Positions 1 through 8,560 of a DNA stretch of 64,000 nucleotides are shown piece after piece. A program made the position numbers and the translations under genes. The notes under the pieces were generated by a model. The model searched no databases and was not told where the DNA came from. It saw nothing but the letters and a program-made list of their open reading frames with translations. The DNA is taken from NCBI GenBank assembly GCA_049792875.1, contig JBARBI010000332.1:17079-81078 (forward strand). The letters run 5' to 3'. The DNA is from Sulfotelmatobacter sp049792875. Its GTDB lineage: Bacteria; Acidobacteriota; Terriglobia; Terriglobales; Acidobacteriaceae. The first letter of the stretch is position 1. Each line of letters begins with the position of its first letter.

Positions 1-342
1 GCCTGGTTATATCGCGAAGATTATGCCAAGGGCGGAGTCAAGATGCTACCGGTGGTGGAAGAAGATGGCCGCTCGACGGCGCGCCGCATCCTGATTTATT
101 CAGTGGCTCTGATTCCCACCAGCCTTTTGCCCAGCTTCGTGGGCATGGCGGGCAGGATCTACCTGGTGGGCGCGGTTGTGCTCGGTATCGCGTTGCTTTA
201 TTTCGGAATTCGCCTGGCATTCCTGAATTTGCCGCTGGCCAGCGCGCCGTCGAAGATGCGTGCGCGTCACGTCCTGCAGGCAACCGTAATTTATCTCCCT
301 CTGCTGTTCGCGCTGATGATGGGCAACTCCCTGAAGCCGTGA
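1..342 (+). CDS. ctaB: Protoheme IX farnesyltransferase (heme O synthase), 3' part
   Basis: This is the C-terminal 113 codons of a gene that starts before the window. The reading frame is open from base 1 and begins AWLYREDYAKGGVKMLPVV, the cytoplasmic loop typical of CtaB/CyoE, followed by a hydrophilic stretch and three hydrophobic segments. The enzyme is an inner-membrane UbiA-family prenyltransferase that adds a farnesyl group to heme B, making heme O for terminal oxidases. Family assignment is by recognition of this loop. The upstream cytochrome oxidase context cannot be seen. Confidence 0.85.
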   Translation, partial: AWLYREDYAKGGVKMLPVVEEDGRSTARRILIYSVALIPTSLLPSFVGMAGRIYLVGAVVLGIALLYFGIRLAFLNLPLASAPSKMRARHVLQATVIYLPLLFALMMGNSLKP

Positions 343-360
343 GTTGAAGCGCACGATTCA

Positions 361-413
361 AATGGGGCGACAGCCGCCTCGGCTGTCCCGCGAAGGCGAA
401 GCCTAGCGGGCCT
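361..413. repeat. REP-like palindrome, family copy 1
   Basis: Two adjacent hairpins. GACAGCCG (369-376) pairs with CGGCTGTC (380-387). CCCGC (387-391) pairs with GCGGG (406-410), with AGGC/GCCT nested inside. The left edge, TGGGGCGACAGCCGCC, resembles the ends of the 38917-38996 element. It lies just after the ctaB stop and could also act as a terminator, although no U-run follows. Confidence 0.55.
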
Positions 414-438
414 TCCTGATTGCTAGTCCGGCCGGAAT

Positions 439-740
439 CTAATTCGGGGCTAGCCCCGCTGGCGGCCCAAGGTTTTCCGACAATCGCGCCGTAATGACTC
501 CAAGGAACGCGAGAATGTCGGCCCGTTCATCGAACGTCAGAAAGTTCAGCGCGTGAATCTCCTGGTCCAGATGGGGATTCAGATTCCCTTCCCCGATGTA
601 GGGTCCCAGAGCGTCTTTCATGCAAGGGGCAGGTTCCGTCGTGTATGGACGGCGCCCGGTGCGATGTTGCGCAGCGTCGGAGTCTTGAACTCTCCCCCGG
701 CAGCCTCGTTCTTCGTCTGATCGAAGCGAGATCTACCATG
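439..740 (-). pseudogene. Decayed C-terminal part of a di-heme cytochrome c peroxidase (MauG/CcpA type)
   Basis: Three pieces in different frames together spell the end of a bacterial di-heme peroxidase. The first is GEFKTPTLRNIAPGA (about 690-735), matching the family motif FKTPTLRNIA. The second is PSIHDGT in another frame, matching the usual PYMHDG. The third is a tail at 439-621 containing NPHLDQEIHALN and ERADILAFLGVI, matching the family C terminus. The frame changes mean no full product can be made. I see no N-terminal heme domain upstream on this strand. Confidence 0.6.
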
Positions 741-827
741 TTTCCCCGAGTGTCGCCGAATCGCGGCGCGTACCGTTAGCCGATGGAGCAAGAATGACTC
801 TCGGCTGGCGGCGCCGCTCGTCGTAGA

Positions 828-1877
828 ATGCTGCGAGGCCAACCTTTGAGACTCACCGAAAATCCTCATCGCCGGCTCAACGCCCTCACCCACGAATGGG
901 TGCTGGTCTCGCCGCATCGCGCCACGCGTCCCTGGCAGGGGGAAGTGGCGCAGGTGCTGACTTCATCTGAGCCGGCGTACGATCCCAACTGCTACCTTTG
1001 TCCGGGCAACGCCCGGGCGGGCGGAATTCGGAATCCCGCCTACACCACCACTTTTGTCTTTGCGAACGATTTCCCCGCCTTGAAACCGGAAACCTCCCCC
1101 GCACGTCTCGACATCGACCGGGCAGGACTGCTTGTGGCGGAAGCCGAGCCCGGGATTTGCCGCGTGATTTGCTTTTCCCCGCGTCACGATCTCACGCTTG
1201 CCACCATGGGACTGCCGGGGATTGAACTGGTCGTCCGCACCTGGGTGGAACAGTTCCGCGAGCTGGGCGGTCTCGAAAACATCAACCACGTCCAGATTTT
1301 CGAGAACCGTGGCGCCATGATGGGCGCCAGCAATCCGCATCCGCATTGCCAGATCTGGGCGACCGCTTCAATTCCCGAAGCTCCCGCAAAGGAACTGGCG
1401 GCACAGCGCGTGTACTTGAAATCGCACTCCCGCTGCCTCCTCTGCGACTACGTTGCCTTAGAAGAACGGCAGCAGGCGCGCGTCGTCTGCCAGAACGACG
1501 GTTTCGTTGCGCTCGTGCCCTTCTGGGCGGTTTGGCCTTTCGAGATTCTGGTCTGCAGCCGGCGACACTTGGGAAGCATGAACGAATTCAAGGATGAGGA
1601 AGTCGGTTCTCTGGCGGATATTCTCCATCGCGTTACGTGCACCTTTGACAAGGTTTTCGGCGTTCCCTTCCCTTATTCGATGGGCTTCCACCAGTCTCCG
1701 ACCGATCGCGCCGATCATCCCGCATGTCATTTCCACGCACATTTCTATCCGCCTCTGTTGCGCTCGGCAACGATCCGCAAGTTCATGGTCGGGTTTGAAA
1801 TGCTGGGCACGCCACAACGCGACATCACTCCGGAAGCTGCGGCCGAGCGACTGCGCGAACTCGCCGGCGCGTTGTGA
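828..1877 (+). CDS. galT: Galactose-1-phosphate uridylyltransferase
   Basis: Leloir-pathway enzyme exchanging UMP between UDP-glucose and galactose-1-phosphate in the cytoplasm. At 349 residues it has the family length. The catalytic loop is NPHPHCQIWA, with the HPH triad at residues 171-173. Likely zinc ligands are C55 and C58 (CYLCPGN), H120 and H171. The opening LNALTHEWVLVSPHR is also characteristic. An in-frame TTG at 846, preceded by GCGAGG at 834-839, is a plausible alternative start and would begin RLTENPHRRLN. The gene stands alone. The alpha-galactosidase-like gene at the other end of the window is not linked to it. Confidence 0.93.
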   Translation: MLRGQPLRLTENPHRRLNALTHEWVLVSPHRATRPWQGEVAQVLTSSEPAYDPNCYLCPGNARAGGIRNPAYTTTFVFANDFPALKPETSPARLDIDRAGLLVAEAEPGICRVICFSPRHDLTLATMGLPGIELVVRTWVEQFRELGGLENINHVQIFENRGAMMGASNPHPHCQIWATASIPEAPAKELAAQRVYLKSHSRCLLCDYVALEERQQARVVCQNDGFVALVPFWAVWPFEILVCSRRHLGSMNEFKDEEVGSLADILHRVTCTFDKVFGVPFPYSMGFHQSPTDRADHPACHFHAHFYPPLLRSATIRKFMVGFEMLGTPQRDITPEAAAERLRELAGAL

Positions 1878-1884
1878 TCAAGAA

Positions 1885-1975
1885 GCCTTGTCCTCCTGAG
1901 CGAAGCGGGGACCTATGAAATTTTTCGCTCCCGACAAAATGCTGAGGTTCTTCGTTTTGCTTCAGAATGACAAAT
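1885..1975. repeat. Degenerate interspersed repeat (CCTGAGCGAAGC ... CAGAATGACA type)
   Basis: The stretch carries TCCTCCTGAGCGAAGCGGGG near one end and CTTCAGAATGACA at the other, with GGTTCTTCG between. I recall similar spacer repeats in acidobacterial genomes, but that is recall, not a search. The spacer at 42658-42712 has a related GCTCGGGATGACG string on the other strand. Confidence 0.35.
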
Positions 1976-2032
1976 CGCCTGCAAGGCATGCGGTGTATTC
2001 TTGCGAGTACTCTATTTGACGCGAATTGCCCC

Positions 2033-2515
2033 ATGAACACTCCTATGACGATCGCAATGCATTCCGCAAAGTCCACCCTTGTTTTCGCCGCCATCGCCGT
2101 TCTCTCGCTGGCTCAGGCAGCCGCTCAGGCAACGGCAATTCCGACCACGCGGCTGATTAACCCGGAAGACTTGGTGAAACTACTCCAGACCTCTGGCAAG
2201 GAAAAGCCGCTCATGATCCAGGTTGGCTCCCACGTTCTGTTCGCACAGGCACACATCGCGGGGTCGGAGTACGTTGGTCCCGCGTCCAGCGAGGGCGGGG
2301 TGCAACAACTCCGCAAGCGGGTAGAGTCGTTGCCGCGCACCAAGTTCATCGTGTTGTACTGCGGCTGTTGCCCATGGAGCCATTGTCCCAACGTGAAGCC
2401 CGCCGACGATGCCTTGAGCTCCATGGGTTTCACCAACGTGAAGATCCTCTACGTCTCCGACAACTTCGGCACGAACTGGGTGGACAAGGGCTATCCGGTT
2501 GCGAAGGGAGAATAG
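2033..2515 (+). CDS. Exported rhodanese-like protein
   Basis: From ATG 2033 the product is 160 residues: a signal peptide (KSTLVFAAIAVLSLAQAAAQA), then a single rhodanese domain. The active loop is VLYCGCCPWSHCPN, giving C110, C112, C113 and C118, an unusually cysteine-rich version of the single-Cys loop. Rhodaneses transfer sulfane sulfur or act as sulfur or phosphatase-like modules; the substrate here is unknown. An ATG at 1967 lies inside a repeat and would put extra residues before the signal peptide, so I prefer 2033. The TlpA-like gene follows 15 bp downstream, suggesting a two-gene periplasmic redox unit. Confidence 0.75.
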   Translation: MNTPMTIAMHSAKSTLVFAAIAVLSLAQAAAQATAIPTTRLINPEDLVKLLQTSGKEKPLMIQVGSHVLFAQAHIAGSEYVGPASSEGGVQQLRKRVESLPRTKFIVLYCGCCPWSHCPNVKPADDALSSMGFTNVKILYVSDNFGTNWVDKGYPVAKGE

Positions 2516-2530
2516 GTTCTGCGCCCAGCA

Positions 2531-3055
2531 ATGAGATTCGCACTTGCCGTAGGCGCCTTCGCCGTTGGTGCTGTCGTAGCGCACTATGGCATGCGGCATC
2601 ATCACGCGAGACGCGTCCCTACGTCAGCAACAGAGGGCCATCTTCTTGCGCCTGATTTCACCCTTCCGCAACTCGACGGACACGATCTTCATCTGTCCTC
2701 CTATCGTGGCAAGGCCGTTTTGCTCGATTTCTGGGCGACCTGGTGCGATCCCTGTCGCGCGGAGACACCTCATTTCGTAGAACTGCAGCAAAAGTACGGC
2801 GATCGCGGCCTGCAGATCATCGGAGTCTCCATGGACGACGGCCCCGAACCGGTCCGCGCTTTCTATCAACAATTCCATATCAACTATCCCGTCGTGATGG
2901 GGAATGCGAATACGGGCGAACTCTACGGAGGAGTTCTGGGATTACCTATCGCGTTTCTGATCAGCCGCGACGGACGCATTCAAGCGAAACACATCGGTGC
3001 GACTGACCCTGCCGTCTTTGAGAAAGAGATCCAGAGTCTTTTGCAGAGCCCGTGA
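2531..3055 (+). CDS. TlpA/ResA-like membrane-anchored thiol-disulfide oxidoreductase
   Basis: 174 residues. An N-terminal hydrophobic anchor (about residues 3-20) is followed by the His-rich stretch MRHHHARR and a redoxin fold. The redox motif is FWATWCDPCRAE, with C72 and C75. The downstream cis-Pro region reads GVLGLPIAFLIS. TlpA-type proteins reduce disulfides outside the cytoplasmic membrane, often during cytochrome c or oxidase assembly. The fragment of a heme O synthase gene at the window start is compatible with that but does not prove it. Probably co-transcribed with the rhodanese gene. Confidence 0.85.
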   Translation: MRFALAVGAFAVGAVVAHYGMRHHHARRVPTSATEGHLLAPDFTLPQLDGHDLHLSSYRGKAVLLDFWATWCDPCRAETPHFVELQQKYGDRGLQIIGVSMDDGPEPVRAFYQQFHINYPVVMGNANTGELYGGVLGLPIAFLISRDGRIQAKHIGATDPAVFEKEIQSLLQSP

Positions 3056-3185
3056 CGGAACGTCAAAACCGCGTCCCGAGGCACGGCCACTTCTTGAACG
3101 GGTTCAAATCACAAGCCCCTGTGATCCGAATCGTCGTCCCGGCCCCGGACCCGCGCTAGCCTGAATTGTTTGTGTCGGGACGCGT

Positions 3186-3746
3186 ATGCGCGAAACCATC
3201 AAGCGCCTTTGGCCGGAGATTGACTGGATCGAAGATCTCCAATTGCGCGAACAGGTTACTGAGACCTGGACCAAGGCCTTCGAGCGCAGCCCTCTCCAGC
3301 CCGACGACCTGAACCAGATCCCTTTCACCCTGCTGGTACCGAATTGCCCCATCACTTTTATGGAGCACAAGCGTTGCGTTGTGCACATCGCGCGCGACAG
3401 CGCCCGGGCCATGCGGAATTTCATGGGACGCGCCCTGCCCGTCGACGTAGATACCGTGATCGCGGGCGCGATTCTGGCCGACGTGGGCAAGCTGCTGGAA
3501 TATGAAATCGGCCCCGACGGCAAGAGCCGTCAGAGCGCGCGCGGGGAGGCTCTGCGCCATCCTTTCACCGGAGTAGCGCTGGCGCTGGAATGCGGCGTTC
3601 CTGACGCAGTCTGCCACGTCATCGCGGCCCATGCCGCAGAGGGCGATCTGGTCAAGCGCACCACCGAGGCCTTCATCGTCCATCACGCCGACTTCATGGC
3701 GTTCCTGCCGTTCAGGAATCCGAAGAACATCAAGCCGAAGCCATAA
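3186..3746 (+). CDS. HD-domain (phosphohydrolase-fold) protein with altered HD doublet
   Basis: 186 residues, all helical in appearance. The layout follows an HD domain: H67 (VVHIA), then ILADVGKLLE where most members have LHDIGK, then H149 (AAHAAEG) and H166-H167-x-D169. The histidine of the HD pair is replaced by A98, so the usual metal site is incomplete and hydrolase activity is uncertain. Its stop is 12 bp before the TTG start of the MmgE/PrpD gene, so it probably leads the tricarboxylate operon. A binding or regulatory role is as likely as catalysis. Confidence 0.7.
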   Translation: MRETIKRLWPEIDWIEDLQLREQVTETWTKAFERSPLQPDDLNQIPFTLLVPNCPITFMEHKRCVVHIARDSARAMRNFMGRALPVDVDTVIAGAILADVGKLLEYEIGPDGKSRQSARGEALRHPFTGVALALECGVPDAVCHVIAAHAAEGDLVKRTTEAFIVHHADFMAFLPFRNPKNIKPKP

Positions 3747-3757
3747 GGAGATGAAAC

Positions 3758-5236
3758 TTGTCCGCGCCGAAACCGCTTGCTGCTACCAACGAAACCGTCA
3801 CCGCGAAAATGTCCCGCTGGGCATCCGGCCTGCAATATGAGGATATTTCCCCGGACGCCGTCTACCAGGCCAAGCGCTTTCTTCTCGATTCCCTCGGCTG
3901 CGCGCTGGGCGGCTACCAGCAGGACGACGTCAAAATTGCCCTCGAAGTGCTCGACGAAGTTGCCGGCCCGGGACTCGCCACGGTGATTGGCACGGGACAG
4001 CGCATCGATCCCGTTTCCGCGTCGCTGGCCAACGCTCTGATGATTCGCTGCATGGACTACAACGACATCTATTGGAAGCAGGATCCCTCACACCCCTCTG
4101 ACATTTTTCCCGCGGCGATCGCGTGTTGCGAACGCGCCCGCAGTGACGGCAGGGAACTCATCGTCGGGCTCGTGCTCGGTCACGAGTTCGAAATGCGTTT
4201 TTGTGAGGCGGCGTTTCCCGGCATCCGCGAGCGCGGCTGGCATCACGCTACACTCACCGCTTTCGTGTCGCCGCTCGTGGCGGGACGCGCGCTCCACCTG
4301 AACTGGGAACAGATCCAGCACGCGATCGGCATCTCCGCCAGCCGTCACTGCACGTTGGGCGCGGTCACCGCCGGCAAGCTGACCATGATGAAGAATACGG
4401 TCGATCCCCTGGCGACCCAGAGCGGGGTGTTCGCCGCGCTGCTGGCAGAAAAAGGCTATACCGGCCCGGAGCACGTGGTAGACGGCAAAGAGGGATTAAC
4501 CCACGTCTTCAAGCCGGAATGGAAGCTCGACCTACTGACCGATGGCTTAGGCGAGTCCTGGCGCATCACAAAATGCGGCATGAAGGCTTTTCCCACGGAA
4601 GCGTTGACCCACGCGCCCATCTCGGCGGTGCTCGATCTGGTCAAGAGCAACGACCTGCATCCCGACGAGGTCGAGAAGATCCAAATCCGCTCCCTGGCCC
4701 GCGCCGCCGACATTCTTTCCGATCCCAGCAAGTACGATCCGCGTTCCAAAGAAACGGCCGATCACTCCATGCCTTACGTGATCGCCGCCGCACTGGTCGA
4801 CCGCCAGGTCACGCCGGCGCAGTTCAGCATGGAAAAAATCATGGACTCCGCGATTCGGGCACAATTGCGCAAGGTTGAGGTCGTCGCGGATCCCGAGATC
4901 GAAAAAGTATTCCCAGCACTACAGAGGGTGATTGTGCACATTGATACTCGAGACGGACGTTCTTTCAACCAACAACTTGACTATCCCAAAGGTGATCCGC
5001 GCAATCCGTTAACCGATCAGGAAATAGAAGAAAAGTTCGCCGCGCTCGCCGATGGCGTGTTGTCCAATAGCGCCCAGAAGCGGGTGAGAGAAGCAATTTG
5101 GAATTTGGAGCGCGTTGGGTCCGTGAGTGAACTGATGACACTGATCGAAGCCGACGTTCGCAAAGCAAAGACGGTGAAGACGAAACGCCGGTCGACACCA
5201 CGCGCCAAAGAGAGTCGCAAGTCAGTGCTCGCTTAA
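3758..5236 (+). CDS. MmgE/PrpD family protein (2-methylcitrate dehydratase / cis-aconitate decarboxylase-like)
   Basis: 492 residues across the whole length of the family. The start is a TTG at 3758 with GGAG at 3747-3750. Family features include the N-terminal KRFLLDSLGCALGG and the conserved central MDYNDIYWKQDPSHPSD segment. Members dehydrate 2-methylcitrate or decarboxylate cis-aconitate, and many are uncharacterised. A lysine/arginine-rich tail (KTKRRSTPRAKESRKS) extends past the fold. With aconitase, dehydrogenase and citrate lyase genes next in line, a dehydration or decarboxylation step on a citrate-like acid is likely. The exact substrate cannot be read from sequence. Confidence 0.85.
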   Translation: MSAPKPLAATNETVTAKMSRWASGLQYEDISPDAVYQAKRFLLDSLGCALGGYQQDDVKIALEVLDEVAGPGLATVIGTGQRIDPVSASLANALMIRCMDYNDIYWKQDPSHPSDIFPAAIACCERARSDGRELIVGLVLGHEFEMRFCEAAFPGIRERGWHHATLTAFVSPLVAGRALHLNWEQIQHAIGISASRHCTLGAVTAGKLTMMKNTVDPLATQSGVFAALLAEKGYTGPEHVVDGKEGLTHVFKPEWKLDLLTDGLGESWRITKCGMKAFPTEALTHAPISAVLDLVKSNDLHPDEVEKIQIRSLARAADILSDPSKYDPRSKETADHSMPYVIAAALVDRQVTPAQFSMEKIMDSAIRAQLRKVEVVADPEIEKVFPALQRVIVHIDTRDGRSFNQQLDYPKGDPRNPLTDQEIEEKFAALADGVLSNSAQKRVREAIWNLERVGSVSELMTLIEADVRKAKTVKTKRRSTPRAKESRKSVLA

Positions 5237-5301
5237 ACCGGGCTCGGCCAACGACGGCTCGGTTGGCACCGAGTGCTCCGCGAACCGACTGGAGTCTACC
5301 C

Positions 5302-7290
5302 ATGCCTCAGACCATTGTCGAAAAGATCTCGCAATCCCACCTCAGCGATGGCCCGAAACGCCTGCTGCGCACCGGCGACTTCGTTTCGATCCGGCCGTTT
5401 CACGCCATGACCCACGACAACACGTCGGCGGTGATGAGCAAATTCAAAGCGATAGGCGCCAAGAAGATATACAACCCCAGACAACTGGTCTTCGCCCTCG
5501 ATCACGACATCCAGAATCATGACGAGGCTAACCTGAGGAAATACCTCTCCATCGAAGCCTTCGCCCGGGAACATGGAGTCAATTTCTATCCTGCCGGCAC
5601 CGGCATCGGCCACCAAATCATGGTCGAGCGCGGGTACGTTCTTCCGGGATCCTTCGTCGTCGCTTCGGATTCGCACTCCAACATGTACGGCGCGCTTGGG
5701 GCCATTGGCACGCCGATTGTCCGCACCGATGCCGCCGCGGTCTGGGCCACGGGGGAATTCTGGTGGCAAATCCCGCGGACCATTCAGGTGATACTGGAGG
5801 GCAAACTTCCCGACGGCGTGAGCGGAAAAGACGTCATCATCGCTCTCTGCGGCCTGTATAACCACGACGAGGCTCTCAACGCAGCGGTGGAGTTCACCGG
5901 GCCGGGTGTGGCCAGTCTATCGATGGACTCGCGATTCTCCATTTCCAACATGAGTACCGAGTGGGGGCCGCTCGTGGCCTGGTTCCCGGTGGACGATGTC
6001 ACCATCCGCTACCTGCTGCGCATGCACGAGCGCCTGCGCGAACAAGGTGTTGAGCGCTACACGCAAGAAGACATCGCACAGTGGATCAGCGCTCCTCCGC
6101 GTCCCGATCCGGATGCGGCCTATGCTGCCCGCATAGACCTTGATCTCAGCCTGGTCACGCCGTATGTCTCAGGCCCAGACACCGTGCAGGCCATGCAATC
6201 CGTCACCGCGATGGAACAGAAAAAGGTTGCCATTCAAAAGGCGTACCTGGTTTCTTGCGTGAATTCGCGCGTCGACGACCTCGAGGCGGCAGCCCGGGTC
6301 TTGTGCGGCAAAAAGGTCGCCCCGAGCGTAAAGCTCTATGTGGGAGCGGCCAGCGCCTGGACGCAGCAGGAAGCCGAAAAACGCGGAGTCTGGCAAACCC
6401 TCCTCAGTGCCGGAGCAATTCCACTCCCGCCCAGTTGCGGACCTTGCATCGGTCTCGGAACTGGACTTCTGGAAACAGGTGAGGTCGGCATCTCGGCCAC
6501 CAACCGCAATTTCAAAGGCCGCATGGGATCGCGCGAAGCGCAGTGCTACCTTGCCAGTCCCGAGGTCGTCGCAGCTTCAGCGATCGCGGGTTACATCACG
6601 GGGCCCCGTCGATTTCCAGTGTGCACACCCGCACGCAATTACAAGGAACTTGCGAACGACGGACACTCCGCCGAGCGGGTGGAAATACTGCCCGGCTTTC
6701 CCGAGCGCGTGCGAGGCCGGTTCGTGTTCATGGCGCAGGACAACGTCAACACCGACGCCATCTACGGTAAGGACTACACCTATCGCGATGACATGACGCC
6801 CGAAATGATGGCCCGCGTGATTATGGAAAACTACGATCCCCAATTCGCGACGCGCACTGGCAGCGGAGATGTCATCGTTAGCGGATTCAATTTCGGTACG
6901 GGATCCAGCCGCGAGCAGGCGGTCACTTGCCTCAAGGCGAAAGGCGTACCCCTCGTCATTGCGGCCAGCTTCTCACAAACCTATCTGCGCAACGCTTACA
7001 ACAACGGTTTTCTCTGCATCGAGGTTCCGGCTCTGGTCAAACGTCTGCGCGAAGAGTTCGCCAGCGATATCGCCAGAAAAGAAAAAACCATCATCCCGGG
7101 CGAAATCATGGAGATCGACTTCACTTCCTGCACTGTGGCCTGGCGCGAAGAGCGCTTTATCTTCCCGCCGCTTGGGAATGTGCCCCAGTCGCTGGTCATT
7201 GCCGGCGGCGCAGAGAACATGGTCGCGAAGAAGCTCGGCTTGGATCGGAAGCACCAGTACCAAGAGGCCGTCGTCGTTTCAGGAGACTAA
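5302..7290 (+). CDS. Single-chain aconitase / homoaconitase-type hydro-lyase
   Basis: From ATG 5302 (GGAG at 5289-5292) the protein is 662 residues and holds both large- and small-subunit parts of the aconitase superfamily in one chain. 4Fe-4S ligands are C319 (VSCVNSRVDDL), C379 and C382 (PPSCGPCIG). The swivel domain has the substrate-binding loop GFNFGTGSSREQA. FVVASDSHSNMYGALGAIG is the family's HSNM segment. Order and size resemble the fused homoaconitase/isopropylmalate isomerase branch more than housekeeping AcnA, which is about 900 residues. It would interconvert a hydroxy-tricarboxylate through its cis-aconitate analogue. An extension to an upstream codon at 5263 has no matching domain. 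Confidence 0.85.
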   Translation: MPQTIVEKISQSHLSDGPKRLLRTGDFVSIRPFHAMTHDNTSAVMSKFKAIGAKKIYNPRQLVFALDHDIQNHDEANLRKYLSIEAFAREHGVNFYPAGTGIGHQIMVERGYVLPGSFVVASDSHSNMYGALGAIGTPIVRTDAAAVWATGEFWWQIPRTIQVILEGKLPDGVSGKDVIIALCGLYNHDEALNAAVEFTGPGVASLSMDSRFSISNMSTEWGPLVAWFPVDDVTIRYLLRMHERLREQGVERYTQEDIAQWISAPPRPDPDAAYAARIDLDLSLVTPYVSGPDTVQAMQSVTAMEQKKVAIQKAYLVSCVNSRVDDLEAAARVLCGKKVAPSVKLYVGAASAWTQQEAEKRGVWQTLLSAGAIPLPPSCGPCIGLGTGLLETGEVGISATNRNFKGRMGSREAQCYLASPEVVAASAIAGYITGPRRFPVCTPARNYKELANDGHSAERVEILPGFPERVRGRFVFMAQDNVNTDAIYGKDYTYRDDMTPEMMARVIMENYDPQFATRTGSGDVIVSGFNFGTGSSREQAVTCLKAKGVPLVIAASFSQTYLRNAYNNGFLCIEVPALVKRLREEFASDIARKEKTIIPGEIMEIDFTSCTVAWREERFIFPPLGNVPQSLVIAGGAENMVAKKLGLDRKHQYQEAVVVSGD

Positions 7291-7296
7291 GCAAAC

Positions 7297-8547
7297 ATGG
7301 CAAAACACACCGTCGTCACCATGCCCGGAGATGGAATTGGCAATCAGGTTCTTCCCGAGGCCCTCCGAATTCTGAAAGCGGTCGAGTTTGAGGCCGACTA
7401 CATCCATGCCGACATTGGTTGGGAGTGCTGGTGCCGAGCGGGTAATGCCCTGCCCGAGCGCACCATTGAACTGCTAACCAAGCACAAGCTGGGACTCTTT
7501 GGCGCGATCACTTCCAAACCAAAGAAACAGGCAGAAGCCGACCTCGCACCGGAACTCCGGGGCAAGGGCTACTCCTATTTCAGCCCAATTGTCACGATGC
7601 GACAGCGATTCCACCTCGACACCTGCATTCGCCCCTGTATTTCGTTTCCTGGCAATCCGCTAAACTTCATTCGCAAGAAGACCAGCGGAGGTTTCGACGA
7701 ACCGCTGGTCAACGTGGTCGTCTTCCGCCAGAACACGGAAGGCCTTTACGCCGGCGTCGAGTGGACCAATCCGCCGGAACAGGTTCGCGCCGCGCTCGCG
7801 ACCCATTCCAAATTCAAGCCATTCGCGGCGGTTCCTGGATCGGACCTCGCAATCTCGGTGCGCATCATCACTCGCCAGGCGGCACGCAAGATTTGTCAGG
7901 CTGCCTTCGCGTGGGCCCGGAAGAACGGTTACAAGTCGGTCACGATCTGCGAGAAGCCCAACGTACTGCGTGAAACTTCCGGGATGATGGAAGACGAAGC
8001 CAAGGCGGTCGCCAAGGAATCTCCCGGCATCGCACTGTGGGCCACCAACATTGATGCGCAAACGATGTGGCTCACCAAGAATCCGGAAGACTACGGCGTG
8101 GTGGTTGCCTCGAACCTGTTTGGTGACGTAATCTCCGACGCTTTCGCCGGGCTGATCGGCGGCCTCGGCTTCGCGGCTTCGGGCAACATCGGGGATGAAA
8201 TCGCCGTGTTCGAACCGACCCATGGTTCCGCGCCCAAGTACGCAGACCTCGACCCGCCCATCGTGAACCCGATCGCCATGTTCCTGTCCGCGGTCATGAT
8301 GCTAGAGCACGTGGGCGAAGTGAAGAAGGCCCGCCGCATCCGCGACGCCATCGCAGCCGTCGTGAAGGAGGGTAGAGTTCGCACTTACGACATGATGCGC
8401 ATGCCGGGCGGCGCCAAAGCAATCAGCCTGGGCGCGGCGAGCACTGGGCAAATGACCGACGCAGTCTTGGCCAAACTGGATCAGCGAACGAAATCGGCAG
8501 ATGCGCCCAAGGACTGCACTGAACTCGCGGAAGTCGGCCGCAAATAA
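7297..8547 (+). CDS. Isocitrate / isopropylmalate-type beta-decarboxylating dehydrogenase
   Basis: 416 residues, opening with VVTMPGDGIGNQVLPEALRI, the family start. The substrate loop RQNTEGLYAGVEW, the metal-site aspartates in NLFGDVISDAFAGLIGGLG and the NAD-binding EPTHGSAPKYA are intact. The EPTHGSAP form points to NAD rather than NADP use. The family includes isocitrate, isopropylmalate, homoisocitrate and tartrate dehydrogenases. I cannot assign the substrate, but the aconitase-like gene 6 bp upstream suggests the two act in sequence on the same C6 or larger acid. About 25 residues past the fold (KSADAPKDCTELAEVGRK) look like an unstructured tail. Confidence 0.85.
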   Translation: MAKHTVVTMPGDGIGNQVLPEALRILKAVEFEADYIHADIGWECWCRAGNALPERTIELLTKHKLGLFGAITSKPKKQAEADLAPELRGKGYSYFSPIVTMRQRFHLDTCIRPCISFPGNPLNFIRKKTSGGFDEPLVNVVVFRQNTEGLYAGVEWTNPPEQVRAALATHSKFKPFAAVPGSDLAISVRIITRQAARKICQAAFAWARKNGYKSVTICEKPNVLRETSGMMEDEAKAVAKESPGIALWATNIDAQTMWLTKNPEDYGVVVASNLFGDVISDAFAGLIGGLGFAASGNIGDEIAVFEPTHGSAPKYADLDPPIVNPIAMFLSAVMMLEHVGEVKKARRIRDAIAAVVKEGRVRTYDMMRMPGGAKAISLGAASTGQMTDAVLAKLDQRTKSADAPKDCTELAEVGRK

Positions 8548-8560
8548 AGACGGTGGTCTC

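Noticed and set aside
3056..3185. Sigma54 promoter before the tricarboxylate cluster
   Set aside because: A GGCACG string occurs near 3080, but no GC doublet at the correct distance follows; not called.
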